From Erodium maritimum (Eukaryota > Streptophyta > Magnoliopsida > Geraniales > Geraniaceae): a DNA stretch of 64,000 bases. Positions 1 through 10,515 of this stretch are shown here, piece after piece (positions within the stretch are counted from its first letter, which is position 1; each line of letters starts with the position of its first letter). The notes beneath the pieces were generated by a model. That model had not been told where the DNA came from. It saw nothing but the letters and a program-made list of their open reading frames with translations, and did not search any database. The position numbers and the translations under genes were made by a program. Location: contig OY997593.1 of the NCBI GenBank assembly GCA_963921825.1, forward strand, positions 46,918,039 through 46,982,038, written 5' to 3'.

Positions 1-653
1 AAAAATTAGTATTAGTTTAATGGACAGCAAGAGAACAAGTAGGGGAGGGGAGTGAGGACGAAAGTGCCGAGAAGGTTCATGGTGGGACCGTACACATGAC
101 TCACATGGGCTGGGCAAGCACCACGTGTCTGCGGGCCCTTCTTTTGTTGTTAATTGTTATGATAGGTGAAAAGTTTGTTTAGGCCTTAAAAAATGGATGT
201 AATTTACTTGAAAACGTTAGTGCAGTGCGTTGGTGGGGTGATGTCGGTCCTGGCCCGCATAAATGCTTGCGTCTGTTCCATATTGTGGATATGGACGTCG
301 GTATTCAAATCTTAGAGTTTGATCGGTTTTTTAAATGATATAATATTTTTATACGAATTTTTGTTTAGAAACGTAAAATATCAAATCGAATTTAATTCAG
401 ATATTTACGATCTTCATGAAAGAATTTCAGTTAGAAAATACAATACATGAACCTATACAAGTCGTACAAGTCGAACGGTCAACCATACGTTGTTTGATCC
501 GCCATGGACAGAGCATTTTGGGAAAAAACATATAATCAGTCATACTACGTATATGAGAATATAAATGATATAATATGAGGTATGATTTCTTTTTAAATGA
601 GTCAAAACTACTTAGTGTCAATAACTATAAATACTTATAAATACATATTATTG
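1..653. other. Intergenic, no gene recognised
   Basis: AT-rich sequence with short open frames only. I recognise no protein, RNA or complete element here. It ends at the target duplication of the retroposon that follows. Confidence 0.5.
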
Positions 654-1502
654 AACTGTTATGTTATAGGTTCCCGCAAGACTAAATTAAAATGAAAAAA
701 AGGGTTGCGTTCTCTCTGCGCACCCCCCCCCCTTTTCTCCACCATTGAAGCTCCTGACTCAAAGCTCTCCACTACCTTTGACGGGTTTCCCATGGATGGG
801 TTCAACAGTACCCTTACTAGGGTTTTCTTTTACTGCATCTTTTTTTCGTCTTTTTTCGCCGCCGCCCACCTTCGTAAGTCGCCGCCGCCCGTTCAAACCG
901 TCCTACGACCTCCTCCTCGTCTCGTGCTACCAATCCTACGTTGCCGGATTGGTCCCGAGCTCGTGCCAATTGCCACCGTGGCCCTCCTGTCGTCGTTCAC
1001 CGGGGTCCGTGCTCCATGCGCCGTCTCCCATCTGCAACGGCCTCCTGCCCTAGGGTCATCCCTAGCTGGCCAGTTCAAGGCATATCCATCAAAGGGGCAA
1101 ACCCTAGCCAGCATGGTTCCGCTCCCTCAATGGATTTGGGATCCGGGAGGAGGGACGATAGGTTGGGGCCTGCTTCCACGACACCCGAAGTCGGGACTGT
1201 CGACCCCAAACAAACTGTTGCGGGTCGAATCGATGATCCTGTCCTCCGTACTACTTCTAAAGATCCAGGCGAATCAAGACGAAAAATTGACGATACCAGA
1301 ACGCTCCAATAAGAGGAACTCCTAAGTTCGGATCTGCGATTCAAAGCAGACTATTTTTATGGATCCATGAGCGCCCGATGGACTACGGTCGATCGGGACA
1401 AATATCTGGAATCCTGGACAGTTATGTCCTACCCTGTAAGGTTGATGTTCTACAGTAATACAATACCTCTCTACTCGTTTAAAAAAAAACTGTTATGTTA
1501 TA
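654..1502 (+). mobile_element. Non-LTR retroposon, 819-bp insert with 15-bp TSD
   Basis: The 15-bp direct repeat AACTGTTATGTTATA lies at 654-668 and again at 1488-1502. The insert between them ends in a run of nine A (1481-1489) that merges with the right repeat. A long target duplication plus a 3' A-tail is the signature of target-primed reverse transcription by LINE machinery, so the insert reads on the plus strand. The body is GC-rich and pyrimidine-rich (C-tract about 722-731). It encodes no reverse transcriptase or endonuclease; the longest frame (705-1325) lacks an ATG at its upstream end and resembles nothing I know. It is either a 5'-truncated or non-autonomous LINE derivative or a retrocopy of an unrecognised transcript. 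The borders are clear; the class of the body is inferred. Confidence 0.75.
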
Positions 1503-2174
1503 CATCTAACTATTTTAAATAAAACGTATAAAAATTGTGAATAAGATTTTTGGAAAGTGTAATAAACATTTGGAGTGTAAAGAAAAAGCATTTTCAAGTA
1601 AAATTGGGTTATACATGCAGCAGATCTTCAAATAGTCATAATTTCTTCATACCAATTCCGATTTAGGCCCGTAAAACATCAAATCAAAGATATCTGAAAG
1701 CTTTATAATTATATATAACTTTCTCGGGATAGGGCATACCCTAAACCCCTTTCTCGTAGGCATGGATATCGGGCTTTCTTATGTCTCAATCAATCCATCC
1801 GTGAGAGTGACATTAATTATTTTCAACAAAATATCAATTAAGGATATCTAGAGTACGAGATGAATTGAAAAATGATCAATCGAACTACAATTCGTCATGC
1901 GAATTGACTCTGTAGTCATACAACGACTTCAATTAACTAAATCATCACATAATTCAATCGAGTTAACATTTGTCCTTGAATTTGTTTGTGCTTCGCTTAT
2001 TTGAGATGTAACAACAAATATCACGTGTAGGATTCATCGATAGAAAAAGAATCGTTAAAGACCAATGATACTTTCATCTCCAACAACTTATTCTCCCCTC
2101 AATACATGTCAGAAAATTTTTCTTCTTTCTTCACATTTTCAGCAACTCATTTTTTTTAACACTTAGTTATATCA
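1503..2174. other. Intergenic, no feature recognised
   Basis: AT-rich DNA with many in-frame stops on both strands. I see no repeat, element end or promoter that I would defend. Confidence 0.45.
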
Positions 2175-2417
2175 ATACCCTCGAAGGCGGTCAAGAGGAA
2201 AGGATGTGATATACCTAAAGAAACCAACCAAGTTTTGGTCGAAGTCTCCAAAATGAAGTTGGACATAACAAGGATGAAGTATGTTGAAACCTTGTTAATA
2301 AAAGTTTCAAAATTGGCAGACAAGGACGCTTCCCTCATGACCGAGGAAGAAAGAAATAAACAAAACTTCGCTCTCAAGAAGTTATGGCCTAACTATTTCA
2401 AATCGTTCGAGAGTTAA
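2175..2417 (+). pseudogene. Relic of a small helical-protein gene, start codon lost
   Basis: An open frame of about 80 codons ends at TAA 2415-2417. The expected start is ATA (2175-2177), followed by residues PSKAVKRKG. The first real ATG is at 2253 and would leave only about 54 residues. The centre reads as charged amphipathic helix (KMKLDITRMKYVETLLIKV, then KLADKD, then an EEERNK patch, then KKLW). This spacing resembles the three intact small proteins at 56.8-59.9 kb: Lys-rich helix, V.KL, acidic stretch, EE, then L.KL. I infer a relic of the same family, but similarity was judged by eye and is weak. No TATA box like those of the intact genes is visible upstream. It could instead be an unrelated short open frame. 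Confidence 0.35.
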
Positions 2418-3010
2418 CTTATTTCTAATTTATATTTGTAGTCCATTGTGATTTCAATATGTAATTCAACTTCTCTTTTGACATCGTTCAAATAAATTGA
2501 AATCGTTTATGTTTTCGATATTGTTATCTCCAACTCTAATTTCGTGGGTTTTGTCATATTGTTCAATGTATTGGTAACTACCGATTTCATATTTCAAATA
2601 ATATGTCAGAGTAAGGGGCAAATTGATTGAAATTTTGAAAGGGGGATGCTAGAATTTGGTGACAAAGTGCATGTAACTTGACTAATATATCGTGAATGTT
2701 CTAATATACCACTAACACTTACTCATGGGAGTTAACATTATGGGAGAAAAACATAAAAATTGCGAACATTAAGCCCTAATTATTCTCTTTCCTACGCAGC
2801 AACAATATCTTCTCCCACACTAGCATCGCAAATGCTCATAATGTTCCTGTTCCGAATTCAAAATTTTAAGCTTCAACAAATCAGAAATTTTTGTGTGTTG
2901 TATATTAGATTAGTCAATTATTTTTTTCTTATTCATTTTTCTCATGTTTTATTAAGGAAAAATCTACATATATAATATAAGGTAACCATAAAAATATGAA
3001 TATCAATAGC
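2418..3010. other. Intergenic, no gene recognised
   Basis: AT-rich sequence downstream of the small-protein relic. No recognisable element until the poly(T) tract at 3011. Confidence 0.4.
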
Positions 3011-3495
3011 TTTTTTTTATCTGCAATATTATTTATAAGAACAAGTTCTTCAAAATGAAGAAACAAGTCAAGGGAAGAAAACCCTTACCAAATCTGGACT
3101 GAAGTCCGACCAAACAAGAGGACCGGAGTCCGACCAAACAAGATTACAACGAAACACGACAAGGGTCTAACAATGCCTATACCAAGAATACAAACGTAAA
3201 AAACAGAAGGTTTGAAGTAACCAGCTACAACAACAAACTCCAGCCACAATAGATGAAATACAACCAATGAACAAGAAAAATAGAAATGGTCTAATAAACC
3301 CAAATGTCACCACCATGAAGCGCACGCGGATTGAAAAAAGGTCTTGATCACCCAGATTTTCCTACCTTGAAGCGTAGAAAAAACAAACAAAAACAGACAA
3401 GTAACACTAGAACCCTAAATAATGATGGAACCTTAATCTCCCTGAAACATTAAGAACATGTACTTTCTAAAGAGAAAGCAATTGTAAATTAAAAA
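3011..3495 (-). mobile_element. LINE-like 3' end fragment, minus strand
   Basis: A run of eight T (3011-3018) is followed by ATCTGCAATATTATTTATAA, the reverse of an A-tailed L1-type 3' end. A similar start (poly T, then ATCCGCAAAACAAATATT) opens the LINE fragment at 40264. No reverse transcriptase is left. The last part, about 3410-3495, is repeated on the far side of the copia element at 12141-12226. Class inferred from the tail only. Confidence 0.45.
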
Positions 3496-3863
3496 CTCTT
3501 TCAAAACTAAATCACTCTCAAGATCTCATATACTTGTGGTCTTACTCTCCACGAAGTCTCATGGTCTTTGTCTCCACATAGAGCTACTTATTTATATATG
3601 TAAAGCTTGACTCCTTAAGCCACTAGTATTACAGCTCTTATCTCTATCTTTCAGTTGTAAACCTTATTTCTATCTCTTAGTTGTAACCTTATCACTATCT
3701 CTTAGTTGTGACCTAATCTCTATCTCTTTAGGAACAACTTATCTCTATCTTCTTAGTTGTACATTTTATCTCTATCACTTCAGTTGTACATCTTATCTTT
3801 ATCTCTTTAAGAACAACTTATCCTAGAGATAGCTTTTGCTGCAAGCTTGGGAATTATCCAACA
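3496..3863 (-). repeat. Copia 3' LTR, truncated
   Basis: Matches the LTR at 11740-12139 from the AAACTCT.TCAAAACT block to the terminal TGTTGG (minus strand, ending at 3863). The roughly 50 bp that end the intact LTR are absent; unrelated sequence shared with 12141-12226 replaces them. Both copies contain internal near-repeats of the type TTATCTCTATCTCTTAGTTG. Confidence 0.8.
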
Positions 3864-3880
3864 GTCTCCCACATAATTCC
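3864..3880 (-). other. Copia polypurine tract
   Basis: On the minus strand this reads GGAATTATGTGGGAGAC and abuts the TGTTGG of the 3' LTR. The purine run GGGAGA is where plus-strand DNA synthesis would be primed. Confidence 0.7.
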
Positions 3881-3979
3881 AACTTGAACTTCGGGAATCT
3901 CGATCGCTTGTACTTCGATCAAACTTCTAATCTCTTTGAACTTGGTACGTGTTAAGGGCTTGGTAAGTATGTATGCCTT

Positions 3980-4505
3980 CTACTCAACTCCAAGAACATG
4001 CTCGACCTCGATCTGTCCGTTCTCCACACACTCTCTTATAAAATGGTATTTAGAGAGTATATACTTGCTACTTCCATGGAAGACCGGATTCTTGGTCAAT
4101 GTTATAAACGATTTGTTGTCGATCCAAAGTGTGATCTTATCATCTTCTCTTAGTATCTCTTGCAACAATTCTTTAAGGCATATAGTTTGCTTCGCGACTT
4201 CCATAGTAGCCATGAACTCTGCTTCACACGAGGACAACGCAACAGTGGCTTGTTTCTGCAACGTCCAAGTAATTGGTGACGAACCAAAATAAAAAAAACA
4301 TGACCAGAAGTGCTTCTGCCATCGTTGACATAATATTGTGACTACTATCACTATATCCAATCACCTTTTCTGATCCATCTCTTTTAAAGAATACGTCTAG
4401 ATTTGTGCTTCCTCTTACATACCTTAATATATGCTTGATTTCTTGTCCATGTGATTCTCTTGGACTCTGCATATATCGACTTAGAACACCAACTGCATAT
4501 GCCAA
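3980..4505 (-). pseudogene. Copia RNase H, frameshifted
   Basis: Two overlapping minus-strand frames carry the copia RNase H landmarks. The upstream frame has YSDSSHN (normally YSDADWA). The downstream frame has ALSSCEAEFMA, the metal-binding ALSS.EAEY segment, then LWIDNKSFI and KYHFIREC. The frame change near 4224-4360 breaks the domain. In a working element it degrades the RNA of the RNA-DNA hybrid. It lies directly before the polypurine tract and 3' LTR, as expected. Confidence 0.85.
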
Positions 4506-4540
4506 GTCTGGTTTTGTATGTAAAAGATACCTCTAGTAAC

Positions 4541-5092
4541 CTATGGTTCTTCTATTTGTATGGTGTTGACTTCTGATTCTTTCTCTGCCTTTGAGATATT
4601 TAAATTTGACTCCATCAGCACATGAGTCAATTTACACGTATCCATCTTGGTATCAATAAGAATTCCTTTAGCATATCCTTCTTTTTTGATCTTGATCCCA
4701 TTTTCTCCTTTAATTACTTCTATGCCAATATAGTATGACAATTTTCCAAAGTCCGACATATCGAATCTCCTTGACATGTCACTTTTGAATTGATTTATGA
4801 CCCTCCATGAGGTTCCTGTCACAAACAAATCATAAACATAAATTGCCACTATTAGACGCTCTTTCTTGTCTTTCTTTAGATACACTGATGACTCCTTTAC
4901 GCATCTTCTAAAGCCCATCTCCTTTAGAATTTGATCGAGTTTGATGTTCCAAGCTCTACGAGCATGTCTTAGACAATACAACGCCTTATGTAGTCTATAC
5001 ACTTGATCACATTCTCCATTTTGTATAAATCCCTTAGGTTGGCTTACATAGACTAGCTCATTTAGATCACCATTTAAGAAAGCAGTGTTGAC
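4541..5092 (-). pseudogene. Copia reverse transcriptase, C-terminal half
   Basis: Begins at DVNTAFLNGDL, the first catalytic-Asp block, and runs through the ALYCLRHARRAW segment to the DFGKLSYYIGIEV segment. The catalytic YVDD box reads YVYDL, with one of the two essential aspartates replaced, so the enzyme would be inactive even without the insertion. The frame is cut at its upstream end by the solo LTR at 5098; the other half resumes at 8778. Confidence 0.9.
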
Positions 5093-6870
5093 GTCTATGT
5101 AATAACCACTTCCGGTCAACGCCAGTCAAACCTACAAAAAACAGGAAAATTTAAAAATTTTGAGCAGGCACTGAATTGAACCGGAATTGGACCAGAGGGT
5201 CATACCGGACTTAAGTTGACCCCGATATCGACCAAAGTGAGTTCCGGGGGACTCATGGAAACTTTCTGATCAATTTGGGAAATGTTGACTTTTCGCGTGA
5301 AAAGTCAACCGAGCAACGTTTTGGTCCATTCGTGGACCGTTTTGTATCCAAAGAGCTTAGCCGTCGCCGCAGCGGTCTTAGTTGAGTCGTTTCCTTGTAG
5401 CCCGCCAAGTTTCGTAATTTCTTGAAAAAAGTGCCCGTTCGGGGCCCGAAACGTCCGAATTTCGCGAATCTGACACTTGTCAAATATGTGGTGGTGTTAG
5501 GTTTATTGAACAAAACAAAAGATGAGACATGTGAGGGGTAGTTTGTAATTAAGTGTTAGTTTTGGTTTTTAAAACAAATTAAAAGAGACTGAGAGAAGGA
5601 AGTACACGGCCATTTCAGAAAAGGAGAGTTGTGTAGAGAGAGAAAGTGGAGAGAAGAAAGAGAAGGAGGAAAAGGAAAAAGAAAGGAGAAAGGTTAGAGT
5701 TTTGTGATTTTCCCGACAATCCGACCGACGGATCGTCTCAACGGTTGAAGAATCTAGCTCACCCCGTCATTCTCTACGGTGAGCACCTAACCGATTTTCG
5801 TTTTGGTACGTTTGAAATTTTAGGGTTTGAGTTTAAATGGTTTGATTATGGTTGGGTTTTGGTTAGAATTGGTTTAAAGATGAATGGTTGAGGTTTGGGG
5901 TTCGTTAGGAACGTTTTGGGGCGAAAAGGAAATTTTCCTAATTGTGGCCGGGTGGGGCCCACATGCCCGAGTATCGGGTTTTCGTGTTCGGGTGGTTTAG
6001 AACGTTCCTCGGGTCATTAATCCACAACCGGGTCGAAAATTGGAATTAAAATGCAAAAGTTGTATTTATCGGGTTTAGAAACTTTAAACATCAATTAATT
6101 GACTCGGAAGTCGGAATTCGATTCCGTCAAGTGCATTGGGACCCTTGAATTATTCTAAGACCGTAGAAACGAAAACGGGAATTTTTGGAGCCCCGGAAGG
6201 GCATTTCCAAATCCCGGACAGATTCGCCATGTCGGGGGAATCGGGCCTTTACGGGTCCAATATCGACAATGTCGAGTAATTGGGGAGTTTGGGAGCGATA
6301 GACATTGTCGGGGTTACTTTTGGGCGTCAGGTTTATTAAAATTCAGCATTATGCCTGCAAGCTTAAAAGCGTTTAAAATTGTGTTCTTTTAGATCGTGTC
6401 GCGGACCGAGGCAAGGGAAAGCTGGGTGAGTGACTGAGATCACACCGGATCTCGTTGGTTGGATTTTGGAGAACACGCACGAGGTAGGGAAAAGTAGCCG
6501 GATCTCAGCCCTGACTAGGGAAAGTTAACAGTAGAAATGCATGTGACACTGAGGTGTCGTGGGTTAAGGGGGTTATCGAACATTAGAAAGGCATGATACG
6601 GGAACGTAGCGAATATTGGAAATGCATGTGACACTTAGTAGTGTTGTAGGAGCAGAGAACTTAGCGTTATTAGAATTACTGGAGGCATATGACCATGTCG
6701 GAGGTTGATTGCGAACTTATCGAGATTAGGAGTACTGGAGGCATATGACCATGCCCGGAGGTTGTTTGTGAAACTGTTGATATTAGGACTGTTGGAGGCA
6801 TTGGTTATGCCGGAGGTTGATTGTGTATTTTGTGTCTTGGGTGGCCATGAGAGCCCGTGTTTTACTGTTG

Positions 6871-7740
6871 TGTCTTGGGTGGCCATGAGTGCCCGTGGGG
6901 TTGATTGAACCCGTGTCTTTACTGTTGGTGTGTCTTGGGTGGCCGTGAGTGCCGTGGGGTTGTTGAGCCCGTGAGTTACTGTTGGTGTGTCTTGGGTGGC
7001 CGTGAGTGCCGTGGGGTTGTTGAGCCCGTGTCTTTACTGTTGGTGTGTCTTGGGTGGCCGTGAGTGCCGTGGGGTTGTTGAGCCCGTGAGTTACTGTTGG
7101 TGTGTCTTGGGTGGCCGTGAGTGCCGTGGGGTTGTTGAGCCCGTGTCTTTACTGTTGGTGTGTCTTGGGTGGCCGTGAGTGCCGTGGGGTTGTTGAGCCC
7201 GTGAGTTACTGTTGGTGTGTCTTGGGTGGCCGTGAGTGCCGTGGGGTTGTTGAGCCCGTGTCTTTACTGTTGGTGTGTCTTGGGTGGCCGTGAGTGCCGT
7301 GGGGTTGTTGAGCCCGTGAGTTACTGTTGGTGTGTCTTGGGTGGCCGTGAGTGCCGTGGGGTTGTTGAGCCCGTGAGTTACTGTTGGTGTGTCTTGGGTG
7401 GCCGTGAGTGTCGTGGGGTTGTTGAGCCCGTGAGTTACTGTTGGTGTGTCTTGGGTGGCCATGAGTGTCGTGGGGTTGTTAAGCCCGTGAGTTACTGTTG
7501 GTGTGTCTTGGGTGGCCATGAGTGCCCGTGGGGTTGTTGAGCCTGTGAGTTATTGTTGGTGTGTTTTGGGTGGCCATGAGTGCCTGTGGGGTTGTTGAGC
7601 CCGTGAGTGCCCGTGGGGTTGTTGAGCCCGTGAGTTATGGTTGGTGTGTCTTGGGAGGCAGTGAGTGCCCGTGGGGTTGTTGAGTCTGTGTCTTACCGTT
7701 GGTGTCTTGGGTGGCCATGAGTGCCTGTGGAGTGTTGAAC
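6871..7740 (+). repeat. 57/58-bp minisatellite within the LTR
   Basis: About 14 units, each with TGTCTTGGGTGGCC and GGGGTTGTTGAGCCCGTG. Two versions, one with GAGTTACTG and one with TCTTTACTG, alternate in the left part, so the pattern repeats every 115 bp (for example 6988, 7103, 7218). Units to the right are more diverged. The period is not a multiple of three over a single unit (115 = 57+58), and the long open frames across it on both strands are artefacts of its composition. Confidence 0.9.
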
Positions 7741-7874
7741 CGGTCTTGTTGATGTTTGTTGAACCTTGCTTGTGATTGTGATTGTGTTTGTGTTTGCCTG
7801 AGGTTAGTGACCCGACTTCGTGTCGGGGAGCGGTGTGGAATTTGGCTGGCTTACCTGACAGGGATCGGTAAGTT

Positions 7875-8025
7875 GCGAGCGTTCTTTGGCTGGCCTGACC
7901 GAGTTCGAGTCTCGGGAGGTTGCGAGCGTTTTTTGGCTGGCTTGACCGAGTTCGAGTCTCAGAAAGTTGCGAGCGTTCTTTGGCTAGCCTGACCGAGTTC
8001 GAGTCTCGGGAGGTTGTGAGCATTC
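7875..8025 (+). repeat. 47-bp tandem repeat within the LTR
   Basis: Three and a bit units start with GCGAGCGTTC at 7875, 7922 and 7969 and contain GACCGAGTTCGAGTCTC. Related units occur in inverse orientation near 45450-45615 and 51580-51720, so the array is an old part of this LTR family. Confidence 0.75.
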
Positions 8026-8486
8026 GTAGGCGATGAGAGGGCAGCTCCCCTTCCAACTAGCTATCGGAAAAGCAGCGCTGTATATATCGCCAACAGGTCG
8101 ACCGCCTGGAGCCTGACAGGGATCGGCAAAGCGCGTGGGGCAGGCTCGAGCCCAGCCGGTTAGCAACCGGCATTAAGCAGCTGACAGGAGTGCGATCCTT
8201 TGTGATCTTGTTAGGTGTGCGATCCTTTGGGATCTTGTTTGGTGTGCGATCCTTCGTGATCTTGGGTGTTGCGTGGTGGTCTATCGTGTCTTTGGAGGAG
8301 GTCGTCAATCGTTGTGTCGGGTCTATTTTACGTGTCCGAGTATTGAGTCGGCTGAGGAAAGTATCAGTGTGTGGGTGTCGGTCGGGTTACTTGAGTTTGG
8401 GGATAGTGATCCCCGGTGTTGAGTTGGTTGTTGGTGTTACCGGCTTTGTCTGCTGATTATGCCGTAGTCAGTATGTTATCCGTGGT

Positions 8487-8504
8487 GGTGAGCGAACGCT
8501 CACC
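8487..8504. other. Conserved hairpin GGTGAGCG-AA-CGCTCACC
   Basis: Eight-base arms with a two-base loop. The same hairpin is kept in the related LTRs at 45154-45171 and 51259-51276. It lies upstream of the LTR 3' end next to a TACAGGTA-type sequence. It may be structural or regulatory in the LTR transcript; function unknown. Confidence 0.5.
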
Positions 8505-8777
8505 CCTAGCTGCTTTTCCTACAGGTACTGATCACAGGACGGACTAGGTGAGCTCTCGAAGCTCGAGGAGCTAGGAGCGGAGTTCGGGTTTTACCTTTTG
8601 AATCTAGTGACGGATACCATGTACTTTGTCCAATTGTTGGGACGTTTTTGAGTTGTAAATATTATTTTGATTAATTAAATGGCGATTTTAAAGTGTTGAC
8701 TCAAAACAGGTTTCAAATGTTTTATCATTTTAAATGTTCGCGTCCCGAGTTCGGTTTACTGAAATTGGGGCGTGACA

Positions 8778-9365
8778 GTCTAAGTGGTGTATCTCCCATC
8801 CTTTTGTTGTGGCGGGTGCTATTAGGAATCTTATGGTTTTTATTTGAGCCACGGGGGAAAAGACCTAGTCGAAATCTATTCCTTGTTGTTGTACATAGCC
8901 TTTTACAACAAGTCTTCCCTTGTACTTGATCACCGAGCCATCTGCTTTTCTCTTAATCTTGTAAATCCATTTCAAGTCTAGCGACTTAACGCCAATTGGT
9001 TTTTCAACGAGCTCCCATGTGTTGTTTTTTGTGATGGAGACTATCTCGGCTTGCATTCCATCTACCCATTCTCGTAGATTCACTGCCTCGAGATAGTGTT
9101 TTGGTTCTCCACCCATGGTGAGTAGAAGTCTTTCACCTTCAAGATCTGCAAGTAGTACAAAATCTTCTAGATACCTTGGTTTTGTGATCATACGGTTGTA
9201 TCTAGTTACCACTTGTTGAGGTTCTACTTCTCGAACAACGTCGCGATCAATGTTCTCTCCTTCCTCCTCGTCTTGATCTATTGGATCGTGATCATGATCA
9301 TTGTTTTGATCACCCTCGTACTCACTTTCGTCACCTAATAGATCATTGGTAGGAAGTTTGAACAT
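8778..9365 (-). pseudogene. Copia reverse transcriptase, N-terminal half
   Basis: Minus-strand frame with the conserved copia entry NNTWELV, then LDLKWIYKIKRKADG and GRLVVKGYVQQQGIDFD. An in-frame TAG follows where the family has Glu (FDEVFAPVA). The frame then continues as FSPVAQ... to HHLD, where the solo LTR interrupts it. An acidic linker (DQDEEEGE) lies upstream, between integrase and reverse transcriptase. Confidence 0.88.
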
Positions 9366-10299
9366 TCCTGGTTCACCGTCTAGTTCTGTTGCAGTATTAG
9401 ACCAATATCATGCCTTTTCTCGTCAAAAATTACGTCTCTACTAAAAACCACCTTCTTCGCATCCGGATCATAGAGTCTATAGGCCTTGGAACTCAACTCG
9501 GTTCCAAGATTGATCACACTCTTTGATCTCTAATCTAACTTCTTAAGATGTGGATCATTGACTCTTGTATGAGCAACACAATCAAAAACCCTCAAGTGAT
9601 CAATGTTAGGTTTCTTTAGCTTGAAGTTCTCGTACGAAGTTTGATCTTTCAAGGATTTGGTTGAAACTCTGCTAATGAGATAAGTCGAGTGACACACGGC
9701 TTCTCCCTAAAATGAGTTCGAAACATTTATAGCCTTAAGGATACTCCGAGTCATCTCCAATAGTGTTCGATTCCTTTTCTCTACAACGTCGTTATGTTGT
9801 GGTGTGTGTGGTGTTGTTAGATGTCTTATAATTCCTTTCTCTTCATAGAACATGTTGAAATCTATTGAGGTAAACTCTCCTCCTCGATCAGTGCAAAAGT
9901 TTTTGATCGATAAACATGTGTTCTTCTCGATATTCTGCTTAAACCTTTAAAACAATCAAATATCTCGCTATTCTCCTTTAACAATATTGTCCACATATAC
10001 TTGGAGAAGTCGTCGATCAATACGAACACATATTGATTGTTCACCGGTGTTGGTGGTGAGATTGGTCCACACAGATCTCTGTGAACTAACTCCAATGTTT
10101 TAGAAGTACGGTAAGTTGCTTTAACTGGAAACAATTTTCTCGTTTGTTTCCTTGCCAAACAAGCATCACATACCTCCTTCTCATGTGAAACTTGCAGCAT
10201 ACCTTCGACCATGTCTCTCTTAACCATGTTATTCATCACACTAACGCTAATATGTCCAAGACGTGTAGGCCAAGTTCTTGTGACATCAACGCCTTGCAC
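9366..10299 (-). pseudogene. Copia integrase, degenerate
   Basis: The N-terminal part keeps the pre-integrase zinc-binding layout: LGHIS..., then CDACLARKQTRKLF. The core begins with LELVHRDLCGP (first catalytic Asp) and YVFVLIDDFSKYMW (normally D.FSR..W). Downstream of about 9862 only fragments remain, separated by stops. It would join element cDNA to host DNA if intact. Position between protease and reverse transcriptase is normal for copia. Confidence 0.85.
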
Positions 10300-10515
10300 C
10301 AGCTAACACTTAGGATAGCTAACTTCCATCGGTGTTTTGTAAAGTCGGTTCGGTGATCTTTCGACTTGCACTACCAATATCCCGCTCGAATCTCTTAGAG
10401 TTAAAGTGTTTTCTTTCATGTGTACTTCACCCCCATTCTCAATGGCTTGACTTAGACTGATGATATTGTGCTTTAACTCGGGTATGTAGTATATGTCCTT
10501 GACTGCTCTTTTCTC

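Larger units (their letters stand above)
5098..8777 (+). mobile_element. Giant gypsy solo LTR (3,680 bp) with GTCTA TSD
   Basis: Starts TGTAATAACCACTTCCGG and ends GGGGCGTGACA, with the 5-bp repeat GTCTA on both sides (5093-5097 and 8778-8782). There is no primer site, polypurine tract or gag/pol, so this is a solo LTR left by recombination. The same termini, inverted, bound the LTRs at 44882-48278 and 50987-53813, where primer site and polypurine tract prove they are LTRs; the 61175 copy shares the left terminus. In order it holds a 5' block rich in GTTGACTTTTC and AAAAGTCAACCGAG, a CT/GA-rich zone near 5590-5690, a 57/58-bp minisatellite (6871-7740), a 47-bp repeat (7875-8025) and a hairpin (8487-8504). 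Open frames inside it are products of these repeats. Confidence 0.92.

Noticed and set aside
705..1325. 206-codon open frame as a host gene
   Set aside because: No ATG at its start, proline/serine-rich composition from pyrimidine tracts, and it lies inside a retroposon with TSD.
6987..7540. Several long, near-identical open frames on both strands with repeated Gly/Cys or Thr/Pro peptides
   Set aside because: They are translations of the 57/58-bp minisatellite in an LTR; the same peptides appear in shifted frames and on both strands, with no promoter or start context.
6871..7740. Regular repeats considered as a CRISPR-like array
   Set aside because: There are no unique spacers; whole units repeat, and the host is a plant.
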